This document shows positions 30,677-41,589 of a stretch of DNA of 57,942 nucleotides, in pieces. The notes below the pieces were generated by a model. That model ran no database searches and was not told the origin of the DNA. It worked only from the letters and a program-made list of their open reading frames with translations. A program made the translations under genes and the position numbers. Position 1 is the first letter of the stretch, and the number at the start of each line of letters is the position of its first letter. The stretch is from Oidiodendron maius Zn (taxonomy: Eukaryota; Ascomycota; Leotiomycetes; Myxotrichaceae), in assembly GCA_000827325.1 (NCBI GenBank), contig KN832915.1, forward strand, positions 1 through 57,942. Reading direction: 5' to 3'.

Positions 30677-31598
30677 AGGGTATCTTAGAATCGTTGTTAG
30701 ATGGCAATAAACCGTAGTGTTTAGCCCTCTTTTCTTGTATGTCAATACCAGTCTCGAGTTGGGAAGAGTGTTATTCATATAGTATCAGAGAAAATTTAGT
30801 CCTACCTTTGACCCACCTAGAAGCATTACTTGCCGTAAAGAGTCCAATTACTATCATTGACCACCTGACTAGTTGTTCTTCAAATGGTATTATTTTCTTC
30901 TTAGATCATCCCGGTTTTTGCGGGTATTGTTTGCATTTGTTTGATTGGGCTTTCATTGTGACTTGGTGGACTTCGGCACGGAAATAATGTTTTGATGTAT
31001 GAGCCGGTTCTTCTCTGGCTTTGAGATGAGAACAATCTCAGAATGCCTCACAAGGAGCTTTTCTACTATGGTCAGCGAGGCGGCCAGATCAAACCATTGC
31101 AGCCGTCATTATCATGTGACCAATGATCCATGGTAGGGGATGGGCGGAGTGGAAGGAGATATAAAAAAATATTGCAGGATTAGAGTCTATATTACTAAAT
31201 ATTAATGTCTACGAACCATGGCTGTTGCATATGCAAGCTCTTCGACTTCGACTCCAGTACTGGATGCGAAGGGGTCTACCGGCATCGTTCGCTTGCCACA
31301 CGTTTGTTCAGGAGGAAGGGCATAGCGAGCGGCATGCCAAACTAGGCTAGTTGAAGCTTAATTCATTTCATGACCTACCACATGTCCGAGCCCACCCGTT
31401 CCACAAAGGTAGCTCAAGAATGTTGAGTCAATGGTAAATCATTCTTCGAGTTTAGTTGATGTAAGTCATGTGTTTGACTGGGATTTATTTCATTGCCGGC
31501 GTAGTTTCTTGTGCTTTCATGGCAACAAGCTTTTATATTTTCACCTTCCGTCCGTCTTTAAAGATAGAGGCATTCTACGCCATAGGTAGAGCAAGTCT
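30677..31598. other. intergenic, no gene seen
   Basis: Gap between the monooxygenase and the regulator gene. It holds a motif-free open frame at 30739-30987 and promoter sequence for the regulator. Confidence 0.4.
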
Positions 31599-33201
31599 AT
31601 GCGCAACACTTTTGGCACAAGTCATTACCAGCAGTTAAATATGGATAATGACGAATTCAATCTGTTCTCAATCTCCTACAATGCTGTCACGGGTAACTCG
31701 GCATCCCCTGTATCAGACCATCATCCAGAGGTCGTACCAAGGTTCAAGTCGAGTCGACGAAGAAGAGCAAGATCTTCAAGAGCGTGTACTACTTGTAGAG
31801 CGAGAAAAGTCAGATGTGATGTTGCAGTGGCTGGTGCGCCATGTGTAAATTGCAGACATCATGAGATTGAATGTATCTTGCCGTTGTTGAGGAGGAAAGG
31901 GTATGAACATAGGCCTCAACTGATGACTTATGAAGCTGCTTACAGTTATTCAAATAGGTTAATTCGTGTGATGGCAGTTTCTGATAAGTCTAGCGGTCCA
32001 ACTGCAAAGGCTGAAAACTATGGTTCCGCACGTCTCTATGATAGAATGCCATGTACTCAGCCACGGTCCGAAGTACAGTCTGTTTCCATCCTTCAGGGTT
32101 TGGGGCCGCATGGAATGCCTATATATGACTATCCACTGGCAGAAATTCTACCTGCAAGTGGCACAAATCAACTGGAGGAATACGTATTACCAACACCTAC
32201 GACTTCGTCATGGCCCAAACCTTTGGTTCAAATACGATCGCCACTTGCCTCTGCTCTTATAGCAAGATCCTCATCCTCAAAAGATGTTCCTGTTCCAATC
32301 CTCCCATGCATATTTGCGCCTTTCGCACATCATCTGACCACGCCAGATCTCGCATATCTGCATCAACATGATGCACTTACTTTACCGAATGAGAGTGTGC
32401 AGATCGAGCTTCTCAAAGCATATGTCGAATTCGTTCATAGCAGTATGCCTTTGCTTGATTTGGAACACTTTTTGTCAGCCGTGAAATACGGCTCCGAAGG
32501 ACTTGGTGGCCAGAATGAGAAGAGAAATGGGTGGGAGACTGCAGAAACGGCAGAGATTAGCTTCCTACTGTTCCAGGCCGTGATGTTCTCAGCTGTGGGG
32601 TTTGTTAGCATGAGAGTGCTACAGAAAGCAGGGCATAGCAGCCGAGAAAGTGCTAAAAGGGCATTCTTCAACAGAGTTAGGGTCTGTTCACGTATATTAC
32701 TTCCATATTCAATGCACCACTAATAACTGTTCTGGGTAGTACCTCTACGATTTCGATGTATGCACCGATCGCCTATCGATAATTCAATCCCTCCTCCTCA
32801 TGACTCTCTGGCCTGCCAATATGTCTAGTAAAGGGGATAAAGATGCTTGGCACTGGCTCGGTCTCGCAATTTCCCACTCCTACAGCCTGGGCTTAAACCG
32901 CAAGATTCCTTGCACAACTGATGACCTTCGCATAAGGCGACTCAAGCGCAGAGTATGGTGGGCCACATTTGTTCGTGATCGAACTCTTGCACTGAGTGAT
33001 AGCGGTACATTTAAGAGAGTAATCAGGATCAAGAGAGAGGATTGTGATGTTGAGATGCTGAGCATGGATGATTTTGATCTGAACGCGAACGAGGAAGTGG
33101 ACGCAGGGAAGGAGGCTACTCAAGCGATGAAGAATGCCGCGTTATGTGTGGAGAGGGCTCTCTTATGCTGGTGCAGTAACGATGGGCTTCTCGAACAGTA
33201 A
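31599..33201 (+). CDS. Zn2Cys6 regulator, CTF1-like, C-terminally truncated
   Basis: Transcription factor related to cutinase transcription factor 1 and its fatty-acid and lipid-responsive relatives. Two exons (31599-32681, 32740-33201) with a 58-nt intron give 514 residues. The zinc cluster starts ACTTCRARKVRCDVAVAGAP near residue 62. The middle-homology region has FVHSSMPLLDLEHF, KRAFFNRVRYLYDFDVCTDR and SLLLMTLW, then WHWLGLAISHSYSLGLNRK and RVWWATFVRDR. It stops at TAA within the segment LCVERALLCWC...LLEQ, where family members continue for about 350 more residues. No downstream exon was found. It is therefore a truncated, possibly non-functional regulator next to the ketone-pathway genes. 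Confidence 0.8.
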
Positions 33202-33967
33202 TGAATTAAATGCTACTGATAGCTAAATCCGATCTCCTCAAATATACCATGTAATGCGCTCTGCATCAATCATTCACCATCAGGAGTGTCGCACTACCAA
33301 GTTTGACAAGCATAAAAATAGCAATTTCGTACTATAACTTCTCTAGGATGGGTCACGGCTTTGTGAATAGATCTATAGTGGTTTGTGTGCGCCGTAGGTA
33401 TTATAGAAGACCGTAGCTACCTAGCCTTTATAGAGAACAATAGACATCCTCCTAGCTCTAGGCTCGAAATAATGGCCAGGGGGCTGAGAAGGAAACGTCA
33501 CAGCTATCATACGTATATAATGAATCTCTGAACCCCCTGAAATGTTCCAGAGCGCCACAGGAATCATACTCTGGCCACGCATCTAAAATGCCCACGGCAC
33601 GCCACCAAAGGGTCGGAATGATGCTTCCGTGGACTTTTGAGCCATATCCTAGGTAACTTACCTCTAGGACGTAGAAAAGCAACAAGACGAACGGTTTAGC
33701 ACACTTAAGTCCAGATTATACTGTACTAGGATAGATTATTGCCTCCCCGCTCTCGCTTAGCCTATTGCGGTCATGTAATGGCTGTTATCATCCTCGCCGT
33801 CACCTTCCGCTCTTTTATGAACCCCACCCCTATCCACCATAAAAGGCAACACCGAGGAGCTATTAAATACCACATGGATTGCGCCATTTTTTCTTCATAA
33901 GTCCATTTAGTCTGTGTTTTCCGCCGTACAACTTGGTCATATTCAGGCATTTATTTCCCACATCAAT
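33202..33967. other. intergenic, no gene seen
   Basis: I searched here for the missing C-terminal part of the regulator and found none. The right end is the promoter of the aminotransferase gene. Confidence 0.4.
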
Positions 33968-35595
33968 ATGGCCTCGCCCAAGAACACACCGCCTCTCTCT
34001 TGCCGGGTCAAAGAGCTATTTGAAAAAGAGATGAAGTATACTTCCGGAGGCTTCATCCCAATCCCGGCCTTTTTCACCTCGGGTGTGGGCTCTATCTTAA
34101 CAGTAAGGGCGTTGGCGCATCGGTTCAGGCAGGGCTGATGAGAAAGAATACGCAAAGTGCTGATGCTTAGTTCAGGATGTGGATGGAAACAAAAAGATCG
34201 ATTTTCTTTCTATGTTCAGTGCCGCAAACTTGGGCCAACAGCACCCAAAACTTACTCAGGCTATGCACGAGGCTTACGAAAACTGTATGCCATCATCCAA
34301 TCTTTGCATATATGACTAGTTTGCTTACCATCAATTCTCTTCAGCAACGATGCTGAGCTTAGCCTGTCGCGGTCCCATATGGGTCGATTTTGCGGAATCA
34401 ATATGCAATCGATTTGGGTACGAAAAGGTCACCGCTATGGTTTCTGGTGCAGAGGCTGCTGATACAGCCTGCAAAGTTGCTCGCAAGTGGGGTACAAAGT
34501 TCAAAAAAATCTCGCCGGATGAGATCCTCGTTCTAGGTGTATCTGAAAATTACCATGGCTTGACCTCTGGAACGTGGCCACTGATGACTCCTAGCAAATC
34601 TCGAGATGGTAAGTCCCAGAAATGCTTGGTTCTCGGCAGGGCATTGGTGTAACGATCACATGAAAGTAACACTCTTTAGCATATGCTCTCCGAGACAAGG
34701 TGTTGACGAATGTAAATCCGTCCACGGGAACTTTACTGCGATATGGTCACATCGAAGACATGGAAGAATGTTTGAAAGAACTTGGTCATCGTGTTGCAGG
34801 CGTTATCATGGAGTGTATCCACGGCCATCTTGAGTATGTTTGGAGCTTTTCAACCTCAGCCATTATCGGCCCAAATAAGCTGACAGTATTACCGGTAGGA
34901 AATTTGAGGATGAAATTGCATACGCAACGGCTGTCCGCCAATTGTGCAAAAAATACAATGTGCTATTTATATCTGACGAAGTTAGAATGGGGTCGGCGAA
35001 GACGGGGAAGTTTCTTTGCTCAGACTGGCTTGGCCCAGAGAACAAGCCCGACATCATTGCTCTAGGCAAATCTATCAGCGGTGGCGCATATCCTGCGTCA
35101 TATATCCTCGGTAGCAATGAAACGGTCGGTCAGGTAGAACCATACGAGAGTGCGTCAACTTTTGCACCAACGGCTGTTGGCCTAGCTGCCGTCAATGCCG
35201 CACTAAAGATCTACGACGAGGAGAAATTGGCGGATCGCAGCGCCGAAATGCAACGCATTTGGGAGGCTGAAACTTCCAAATGGAATCATCCCTTCGTCCA
35301 GTTCATCACAGCGCGTGGATCAGACTTCAATATCACTCTGAAGCGAGATTATCATAACAAACGTGTTGACGCGTCCAGGTTGGCAATGTTGATCCTGCAT
35401 AAGGGGGTATTTCTTTATCCGATGGACAATCGTCTGCGAATGAGTGTTGCAATGACAATAACGGATGAAATTTTCCTAAGGGGTATTGCGATTATCAAGG
35501 AGGGCCTGGATGAAATTGAGCAGTACGATGTCATTGCCGGCGCCCAGGATGAGAATTCGAAGACCGCCACACCCTGGGCCACTGTGAATGAGTAA
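33968..35595 (+). CDS. class III aminotransferase, ornithine-aminotransferase-like
   Basis: Pyridoxal-phosphate enzyme moving an omega- or alpha-amino group. Five exons (33968-34102, 34176-34284, 34345-34608, 34680-34833, 34899-35595) are phase-consistent and give 452 residues. Landmarks are DVDGNKKIDFLSMFSAANLG, then VSGAEAADTACKVARKWG (cofactor phosphate site), ENYHGLTSGTW, and ISDEVRMGSAKTGKF with the Asp that contacts the pyridine nitrogen. ALGKSISGGAYPASYILG follows with the Schiff-base Lys. Well-known ornithine aminotransferases have E-P-I-Q-G-E where this reads ECIHGHLE, and DEVQTG where this reads DEVRMG, so the substrate may differ. A RidA protein gene is convergent downstream, a common functional partner of such enzymes. 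Confidence 0.88.
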
Positions 35596-36140
35596 CCGAA
35601 AGAGTTTCTTATGTGTGAGATAATTTAGCTGCTTTACGTATGTGCTCTGCACTTCCTAAAATGTGTCACTATCACGGTCACTAGTCGACAGAAAAAGAGC
35701 ACAGCCATGTTCAAAGCATTCTCTGAAGTGTGGCCTAGGAAATTGACAGTAGTATCTCCGGCCCAAAATCAAAATCAATAAAACTAAACATCTACTACTC
35801 CCCTAGCACATTCTGAGGATGTGTATGTGTAGCCTTATACCCCTACGAGACACGTGAAATCCCTTGAGTTGTCTACTACGCTTACCACAGGTGAGCCAGG
35901 CCATCGTGTTTGAACAGAATAAACTGCCTCGTTGAATGTAAAGAATGGGTCATTCCAGATTTCTATCTCTAGGTCAAGAATTTTATATAAAGCGCGGTAT
36001 GTGGAGGAGGGAAATATTGCGGTAGAAAATTCCTACGAGTATGTGAAATGCGTCGGTACAGAGACGCGTTGATCCATATGTCGCTATACTGAGGTTCGTT
36101 ATAACGTAGATACATAATAACTAGACTCAAAGAGCGGCCT
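35596..36140. other. intergenic between convergent genes
   Basis: 3' regions of the aminotransferase and RidA genes. Nothing else is seen. Confidence 0.4.
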
Positions 36141-36581
36141 TTACTCCAACAGCACAGCTTCAGCCACAATCTCGATTCTAGCTCCACCATAAAGCGACCC
36201 AACACCCACTCCCGCCCAAGCAGGTCTATTCTCCCCAAAAAACTTCTCCACTGCAGCACTCAGTGCTTCCATTGCGTCATCCTCTAGCGAAGTGTGATAA
36301 GTGGTCAATTTGTATACCGACTGAAGGCCACCCTTCACTCCTGCGGCCGCGAGTGACGCTTCTACGCTATTGAAGGCGTTCATCACCTCCTCTGTCAGGT
36401 CGGTGGGCAGATTCATGCTGGAGTCGTAGCCTGTAATACCCGACGTCACGACAGTGCGCGCATTCGGGGGAAGTACGATAGCGCTCGAAATATGGAGCAA
36501 AGAGCTGAGCTTTTCGCCGAGGCCTGGCACATTGTAAGCCTTGATGCCTGCTGCGTTTAATGGAGTCTTGTATTCTGCCAT
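36141..36581 (-). CDS. RidA/YjgF/YER057c-family protein
   Basis: Family members deaminate reactive enamine and imine intermediates made by pyridoxal-phosphate enzymes; some have other roles. The intronless 146-residue protein starts MAEYKTPLNAAGIKAYN. It has RTVVTSGITGYD, a block ending in VEASLAAAGVK, VYKLTTYHTS and NRPAWAGVGVGSLYGGARIEIVAEAVLLE in order, the usual architecture of the trimeric fold. In canonical RidA the substrate-anchoring Arg sits near R-x-x-V; here the end reads ARIEIVAEA, with that Arg probably present. It is convergent with the aminotransferase and divergent from the SDR gene at 37048. Confidence 0.88.
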   Translation of the reverse strand: MAEYKTPLNAAGIKAYNVPGLGEKLSSLLHISSAIVLPPNARTVVTSGITGYDSSMNLPTDLTEEVMNAFNSVEASLAAAGVKGGLQSVYKLTTYHTSLEDDAMEALSAAVEKFFGENRPAWAGVGVGSLYGGARIEIVAEAVLLE

Positions 36582-37047
36582 GTTGATTGCTGTGTTGGAG
36601 TGTCTCCCAAAGCCGATGTTAGACGAGGAGCGAAAGATGCAAGTCAGTTAATAGAAATGGACGGAGGGCATTGTTCGCATTTAAGATACTTGCCTCTGCG
36701 CAATCCGCCTGATTCAATGGGATATTGATCGATTCCGGCTCGGGTAGCCATAGATTCTCCGGTCATAAGGCGAGTCCCATCATTTGCCACGGCACGCTAG
36801 TTGTCGTTCAGTGGGCATCCAGCCTACAAGTGCAATGGGCGGCAACTGACAACGAGCCCACTCGCCACCGTATGTGGACTCCCCAGCGAAAGCGGACTGG
36901 CTAGTGAGCTGCTATATCATAACCTTGGCAGGCTTTGCAAGGTGATGCATAAATACCACACCACCACTGGAGTCCCCATTCCTCTCGATACCGTCCATAA
37001 TACAGCACACGGAGGCAAAGCTAGCACGATTAAATCCCACCCGTACC
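36582..37047. promoter_or_regulatory. divergent promoter, RidA / SDR
   Basis: 466 bp between two divergently read genes. A TATA-like element (CATAAATACC) lies at 36948-36957, about 90 bp before the SDR start. Confidence 0.45.
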
Positions 37048-37821
37048 ATGGCAGTCGCTCATAAATCACTCCAGGGCAAAAATGCTATTGTCACTGGTGG
37101 CTCGCGCGGTATCGGTGCGGGCGTGGCCCTTGAGCTTGGCAGGCGTGGGGCGAATGTCTTAATCACCTACAACAAGGCTGGAGCCCAAGCCTCGGAGATC
37201 ATCAGCCAGCTGAAGTCGCTCGGCGTTGATGCGATAGGTGTCCAGGCTGGTGGCAGCGACCGAGACTCGCCACGGCGGATTATAACCAAACTGGTCGAGC
37301 GCTGGAGCAAGGTCGACATCATCATCAACAATGCCGGTGCAGGCGACGATGCTCTTCTAGAAGACCTGACCCACGAGCTTTGGGACAAGATCCTTGATTG
37401 CAACCTTCGATTCCCGACCTTCCTCGTCAAGGAAGCGATACCACATCTTGGGGCCGCCCCGCGCATCGTCAACATCTCCAGTGTAATTGCCCGGATGGGT
37501 GGCGCCTACACAAGTGCCTACTGTGCGACGAAGGCCGCGCTAGAGGGCGTTACGAAAGTATGGGCTCAGGAATTAGGTCAGAAATACAACGCTACAGTCA
37601 ATTGCGTTAATCCGGGACCGGTGAAGACGGACATGTGGCTTAGAGACACCGAGCAGGCCGTCTTAGATGAGTGGGACACCAAGATGAAGGAGATCCCGGC
37701 AGGAGCGAGGATCGCGGAGGTTGACGACATTGCACAGATTGTAGCTTTCTTGTCAGAAGAGGCTAGCCGCTGGTCTACCGGCAGTACCGTCAATGCCAAT
37801 GGCGGGCTCTGTTTTGTTTAA
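37048..37821 (+). CDS. classical short-chain dehydrogenase/reductase
   Basis: NAD(P)-dependent 3-oxoacyl-reductase-like enzyme of 257 residues, no introns. It has TGGSRGIG (residues 16-23), NNAG near 90, NISSVIARMGG with the active-site Ser, YCATK (catalytic Tyr and Lys) near 156, NCVNPGPVKTDMW and a C-terminal STVNANGG. The residues after the first fold (TYNKAG) suggest NADP use. The GC content of the gene is visibly higher than that of nearby DNA. Substrate unknown; it could serve either the nitrogen module or the ketone pathway as a secondary-alcohol dehydrogenase. Confidence 0.9.
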   Translation: MAVAHKSLQGKNAIVTGGSRGIGAGVALELGRRGANVLITYNKAGAQASEIISQLKSLGVDAIGVQAGGSDRDSPRRIITKLVERWSKVDIIINNAGAGDDALLEDLTHELWDKILDCNLRFPTFLVKEAIPHLGAAPRIVNISSVIARMGGAYTSAYCATKAALEGVTKVWAQELGQKYNATVNCVNPGPVKTDMWLRDTEQAVLDEWDTKMKEIPAGARIAEVDDIAQIVAFLSEEASRWSTGSTVNANGGLCFV

Positions 37822-38089
37822 TGGTCCTCTCACCCGCTCGCTGTTAGTCCACTCATGTGGCCGTGAGGAGCCAGAACCATGACTGATCTCCTAGTTATCT
37901 TGTGATCCCTTAGTTAGAAATATCTACTAGAAGAATCGGACCGGGTCTTGAGACCAAAACAGCACCTTGAATATTGCAAGCAGAACTTCTCCGCCCTTAA
38001 TATGGTCGACCTATCCATCTGAGGCGCCGTTCGCGGCAGTCAAGTGTAAGTGGCTAGTGACCTGCGGCGTCGTCAGGGGTATATTCGTC
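37822..38089. other. SDR 3' region
   Basis: No gene or motif is recognised. It leads directly into repeat copy 2. Confidence 0.35.
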
Positions 38090-38830
38090 TTTATACGTAT
38101 TAGAAAGCGCGTCAATGATGCTGTCTATGCCGCCTTGCACCAGTCACCATTCTTCAAACCATGGTTATTTCCACTCAAACCCATGGAGACAATCCCGTGC
38201 ATAGTTCAGCAAAATAATTTCTCCGTGTTCTCCCTGCCTATTTCGTCGGTCGTAGGGCATAGCTCCACCTTGTGGTGAAAGTTGCCAAAACAGCGTCTTC
38301 AGAGCATGCGGTAAAGCCAAGGCGAGTCTATTTCTACCCGACCGGGATAATGAGGTGCGCCGAGAACACATTCAACCTCTTGCCGCTGGACCAAGGCTAT
38401 CTAGTACGATATCCTACGAAGATTCCCCGAGGGATGTCACGAAAATATACAGTACAAGTGGATCAACAATAAGTCTTACTGCAGTTGTCTCTTATCAATT
38501 ACCGTGTGAACACGCCTGCCGACATGAATATCGCCCCTTCAGAACTCCTATTGCCGCAATGGTGAGACAAAGTAGAGATAGGAGAAAGCCGAATGAGAGA
38601 TGGCGCATTTTAGCTCTGGCTACGAAATATCTCAAGAGTCGAGATGATTTTTAGATCTTTCCCCACAAGACAGCGCGAGTGGCTGAACCGGGGAATGAAG
38701 AAAGCCGAGTTGATTACGCAGCCTAGCTATGGTATGGGCAGGTCACAGCGAGCATACTCATAACTTGGTAGGAAATAATGGTGGTGTGCCCCACAGCATA
38801 ACAGTCCAACCTGTCCGTAACTGAGCTTAC
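38090..38830. repeat. rearranged dispersed repeat, copy 2
   Basis: Carries blocks A (about 38110-38482), B (38545-38705) and C (38706-38830) in that order. Blocks A and C are the reverse complement of those in 17690-18460, while block B is in the same orientation as there. The B/C junction contains GCCGAGTTGATTAC, and the reverse complement of this stands at the C/B junction of the first copy. A coding-like frame in block A at 38272-38472 shares R-V-Y-F-x-x-T-G-I-M with copy 1. The element type is not recognised. Confidence 0.65.
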
Positions 38831-39541
38831 CGCACTGTCCTCTCGGAGCAGGGGTGGGGTCGAATGCAAAGAGATAAGGTATATTGTAATCTGGTCACCA
38901 TGGTACATACCTCATTCAGGAATGTTCATAATTCCCTATTCGTGAATAGCTATATTCGTATTGGAGGTATCCACTAGCGAACGGGGTGTAGCCTTCGAAC
39001 ATGGCTCCCTTCGTGATTGGACGACATCAGATATTTGAAGCCTATTTCACCGTACACGCTGATCCACCCCTTCCCCGAATCCCCTTATCTTCACTATTGC
39101 CATGCTGCCGCACGAGACAGAGGAGCCCAAGACCGCGAGATTCTTTATCATATCTCGTGTGTGCTACCACCCCACACCAACTTCTCTCTAAATTCGACAT
39201 TTACAGTCTTAGTATTATTAAGATTATATCTCTTGTCGTATAACTGCCACCGAACCGGCCACGACTGTTATTCTACCAAGTAGACCATGGCGACAAGAAG
39301 ATCTCAGATAATCCTAAGCAGGCAAATCGCCATTGACCATAGAAATACTTACTAACATTCTTCTTGCGTGAAAAGCGTTACATGTAGTAGATTAGGCAAA
39401 AACAAAATCTCTACTTCGGAATTGTCCATAGTTGTCATGTCACAGATAAAGTCAGGAGTCTAGCGGACGGGACTATAATGGGTTTTGCTAGCAAGCGTCC
39501 AATGCAATAATATCATCAGATGGGCAACAATGTCTGCTAAA
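38831..39541. other. intergenic, no gene seen
   Basis: Gap between the repeat and the 3' end of the NmrA-like gene. No conserved frame is recognised. Confidence 0.4.
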
Positions 39542-40459
39542 CTATAACGCCACAGATGTCGTGCCTCTCTCGCAATCCGCATCATCCAGGAATTCTTCAA
39601 TCGTTCGGAACTTCAATCCATCAAAGTATTTGGCCCTTTGCTTGTCTAATTTTTCTTGCGGCAGTAAACCAGCTCCCGATATAGACCACATCTCATATTG
39701 GGCCGAAGTCACCTTATCATAAGATTCCGCATCATCTATCTGTCTCTGGACCATCTCTTTTGGTCGATAGCTGACAAGAGGGTTTCCTCCGCGTTTTATA
39801 ATAATATCTTTCACCTTGTTCCATGTGGCCGTCTCGCCACAGACGTAGATAATCGGTTCCCACTCGTCGTAGCTCATGAGACGTACGATAGCCCTCGCTG
39901 CATCTCGCGCAGATGTGAACCCAATAGGCTCCTCACCCGTGCCTGGTATCTTAAATGTGTTCTCGCTCAAGTTGATGGGATGGTATTCTCCGATGTCCTT
40001 TATGTACCGGAGATTCGATGGGACAAGGTAGTCGGTCAGCCAGCCGAGGTTGAATAGCGTCCACATAACCTCGTTCTGCTCCCTCAGAGCCTTGCGCACC
40101 GGTTCGTGATTGGCAAAGTAGAACGATGGCTGGTCTGGGAACTCGTCTGTATTCCCTGCATATTCCGAAGGAATATATTTCTTGCATCTAGGCGATTGCC
40201 GGCACGCTTCTAGAAGTGCGAGATGGACTGTGGCGCTACGCATTGAGTAGTCAAGGATTGCAGAAACCAACCCTTCACAGTCGCTCAGCTCTTTAATCAA
40301 TGAGGGTACTGAATAATCGGTGAGACGGAGACTGATGCCTTTACGTTCGAACCACGGGGCCGCGCGACGGGAGAGGACGACGACTTCGTGCGAGGCATTC
40401 AGGAGCTCTTCGGCGAGATAGCGTGCTAAGTCGCCAGCGCCAGCGATTGCGATTCTCAT
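39542..40459 (-). CDS. NmrA-like / isoflavone-reductase-like NAD(P)-binding protein
   Basis: Atypical short-chain family member; relatives are redox sensors (NmrA) or reductases. The intronless 305-residue protein begins MRIAIAGAGDLARYLAEELL, an N-terminal Rossmann fold with G-x-G-x-x-A, followed by VVVLSRR. IPSEYAGN (about residue 95) is the motif preceding the family's variable active-site region; no YxxxK is apparent. The segments GFTSARDAARAIVRLM and TFKIPGTGEEPIGF are also typical. The C-terminus TIEEFLDD occurs in fungal isoflavone-reductase-like proteins. It is divergent from the permease gene. Function is not determined by sequence. Confidence 0.8.
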   Translation of the reverse strand: MRIAIAGAGDLARYLAEELLNASHEVVVLSRRAAPWFERKGISLRLTDYSVPSLIKELSDCEGLVSAILDYSMRSATVHLALLEACRQSPRCKKYIPSEYAGNTDEFPDQPSFYFANHEPVRKALREQNEVMWTLFNLGWLTDYLVPSNLRYIKDIGEYHPINLSENTFKIPGTGEEPIGFTSARDAARAIVRLMSYDEWEPIIYVCGETATWNKVKDIIIKRGGNPLVSYRPKEMVQRQIDDAESYDKVTSAQYEMWSISGAGLLPQEKLDKQRAKYFDGLKFRTIEEFLDDADCERGTTSVAL

Positions 40460-41589
40460 AACGGATGGGCGTGAAAGAGAGTTGAAATGGGGCGATCTGC
40501 TCCTATCGGCACGAGGTAAGGGACGTAGAAGTTCAAAATGCGGCTGGGAAAAATCCTATATATTTATCGCGGTAGAATCTCGCTCTTGTCATCGTCTGCA
40601 AAATCCTACTGAACAGAGTGTTATTATTGTTATTGGTCCCCCTTCTGCCGCCTACCCCGCTATCATCTCGGAAGATACCGTACATACTGCGCATAGCTAG
40701 CCCGACAAACCTATGCTCTTTCAATAACGAGTTGAACAGGGCAGTGGGGGTTTGTGTCAAATGTGGTCAAAAACATACAGGCCTTCCGGGCGGGCAGTGA
40801 GTGAAGAGGCGACGCAATCAAGTGGAAGGCGACAGAGAGGAGATGCGAGGAGGATATCCGAGGTGCTGAGTCCGTGCTTGAAGAAAGGGCCATAAGTAGA
40901 AGAGATAATGCAGAGAAGTCGAAGGGTCCTCTCCACAGGGTATCTTTGCTAGTGTGGGTTTGAACACAAGCCTTCTTCGCGCTTATAGTCTAGTGCATGG
41001 AACGGATCATTAATTATTGCTGGTTGATTGGACTCTCAACAATATGAGGAGCAGCCATGTCATGAATCATATTCTCCAGTGACCGCCTACGTAATCGTAA
41101 TAATGCATCGACCTCTCCCGAAGATGGGCTACGGTAATGTAGTGGTAAGATGAGGTAGGGTATAGTGCGGATCGCTGAGGTAATTAATTACTGTAATTCA
41201 TCGCAATTTCCGCCACTACTTTTTATCTTTCCCGCCGGCCGTAGAAAGTGGGAAGAACTAGTCAGCCTTTTCAGTTAGCTCCTGCAACGATAACTAGGCT
41301 CGCTGTGACCTGCTCTTTATCACTGATATGTCAATGCTGTCCTTATCTAATCGAGCATACAATCCTACGCTACTCGCCATGGGGTTCTAAGCCGCAGCTA
41401 CAGAAGTCTAGATTATCGGGAAAGATATTCGAGAGGTGCGTCCCGTACAGGATGCGGGGTATCTAAGTCCCTGCGATGCTAAGCTGAAATAGGGGTTCCA
41501 TTATCCTAAGCCAACTTCTCCTATCTGTGCTGAAGGCACCATAAAGCACTTAACATCTCTTTCGAATTGTATCGTACCTCAAAAGTGCT
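40460..41589. promoter_or_regulatory. divergent region, NmrA-like / permease
   Basis: 1.13 kb between divergently read genes. A short TTATTATTGTTATTGG tract is at 40620-40635. Frames at 40600-40900 show no known motif. Confidence 0.4.
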
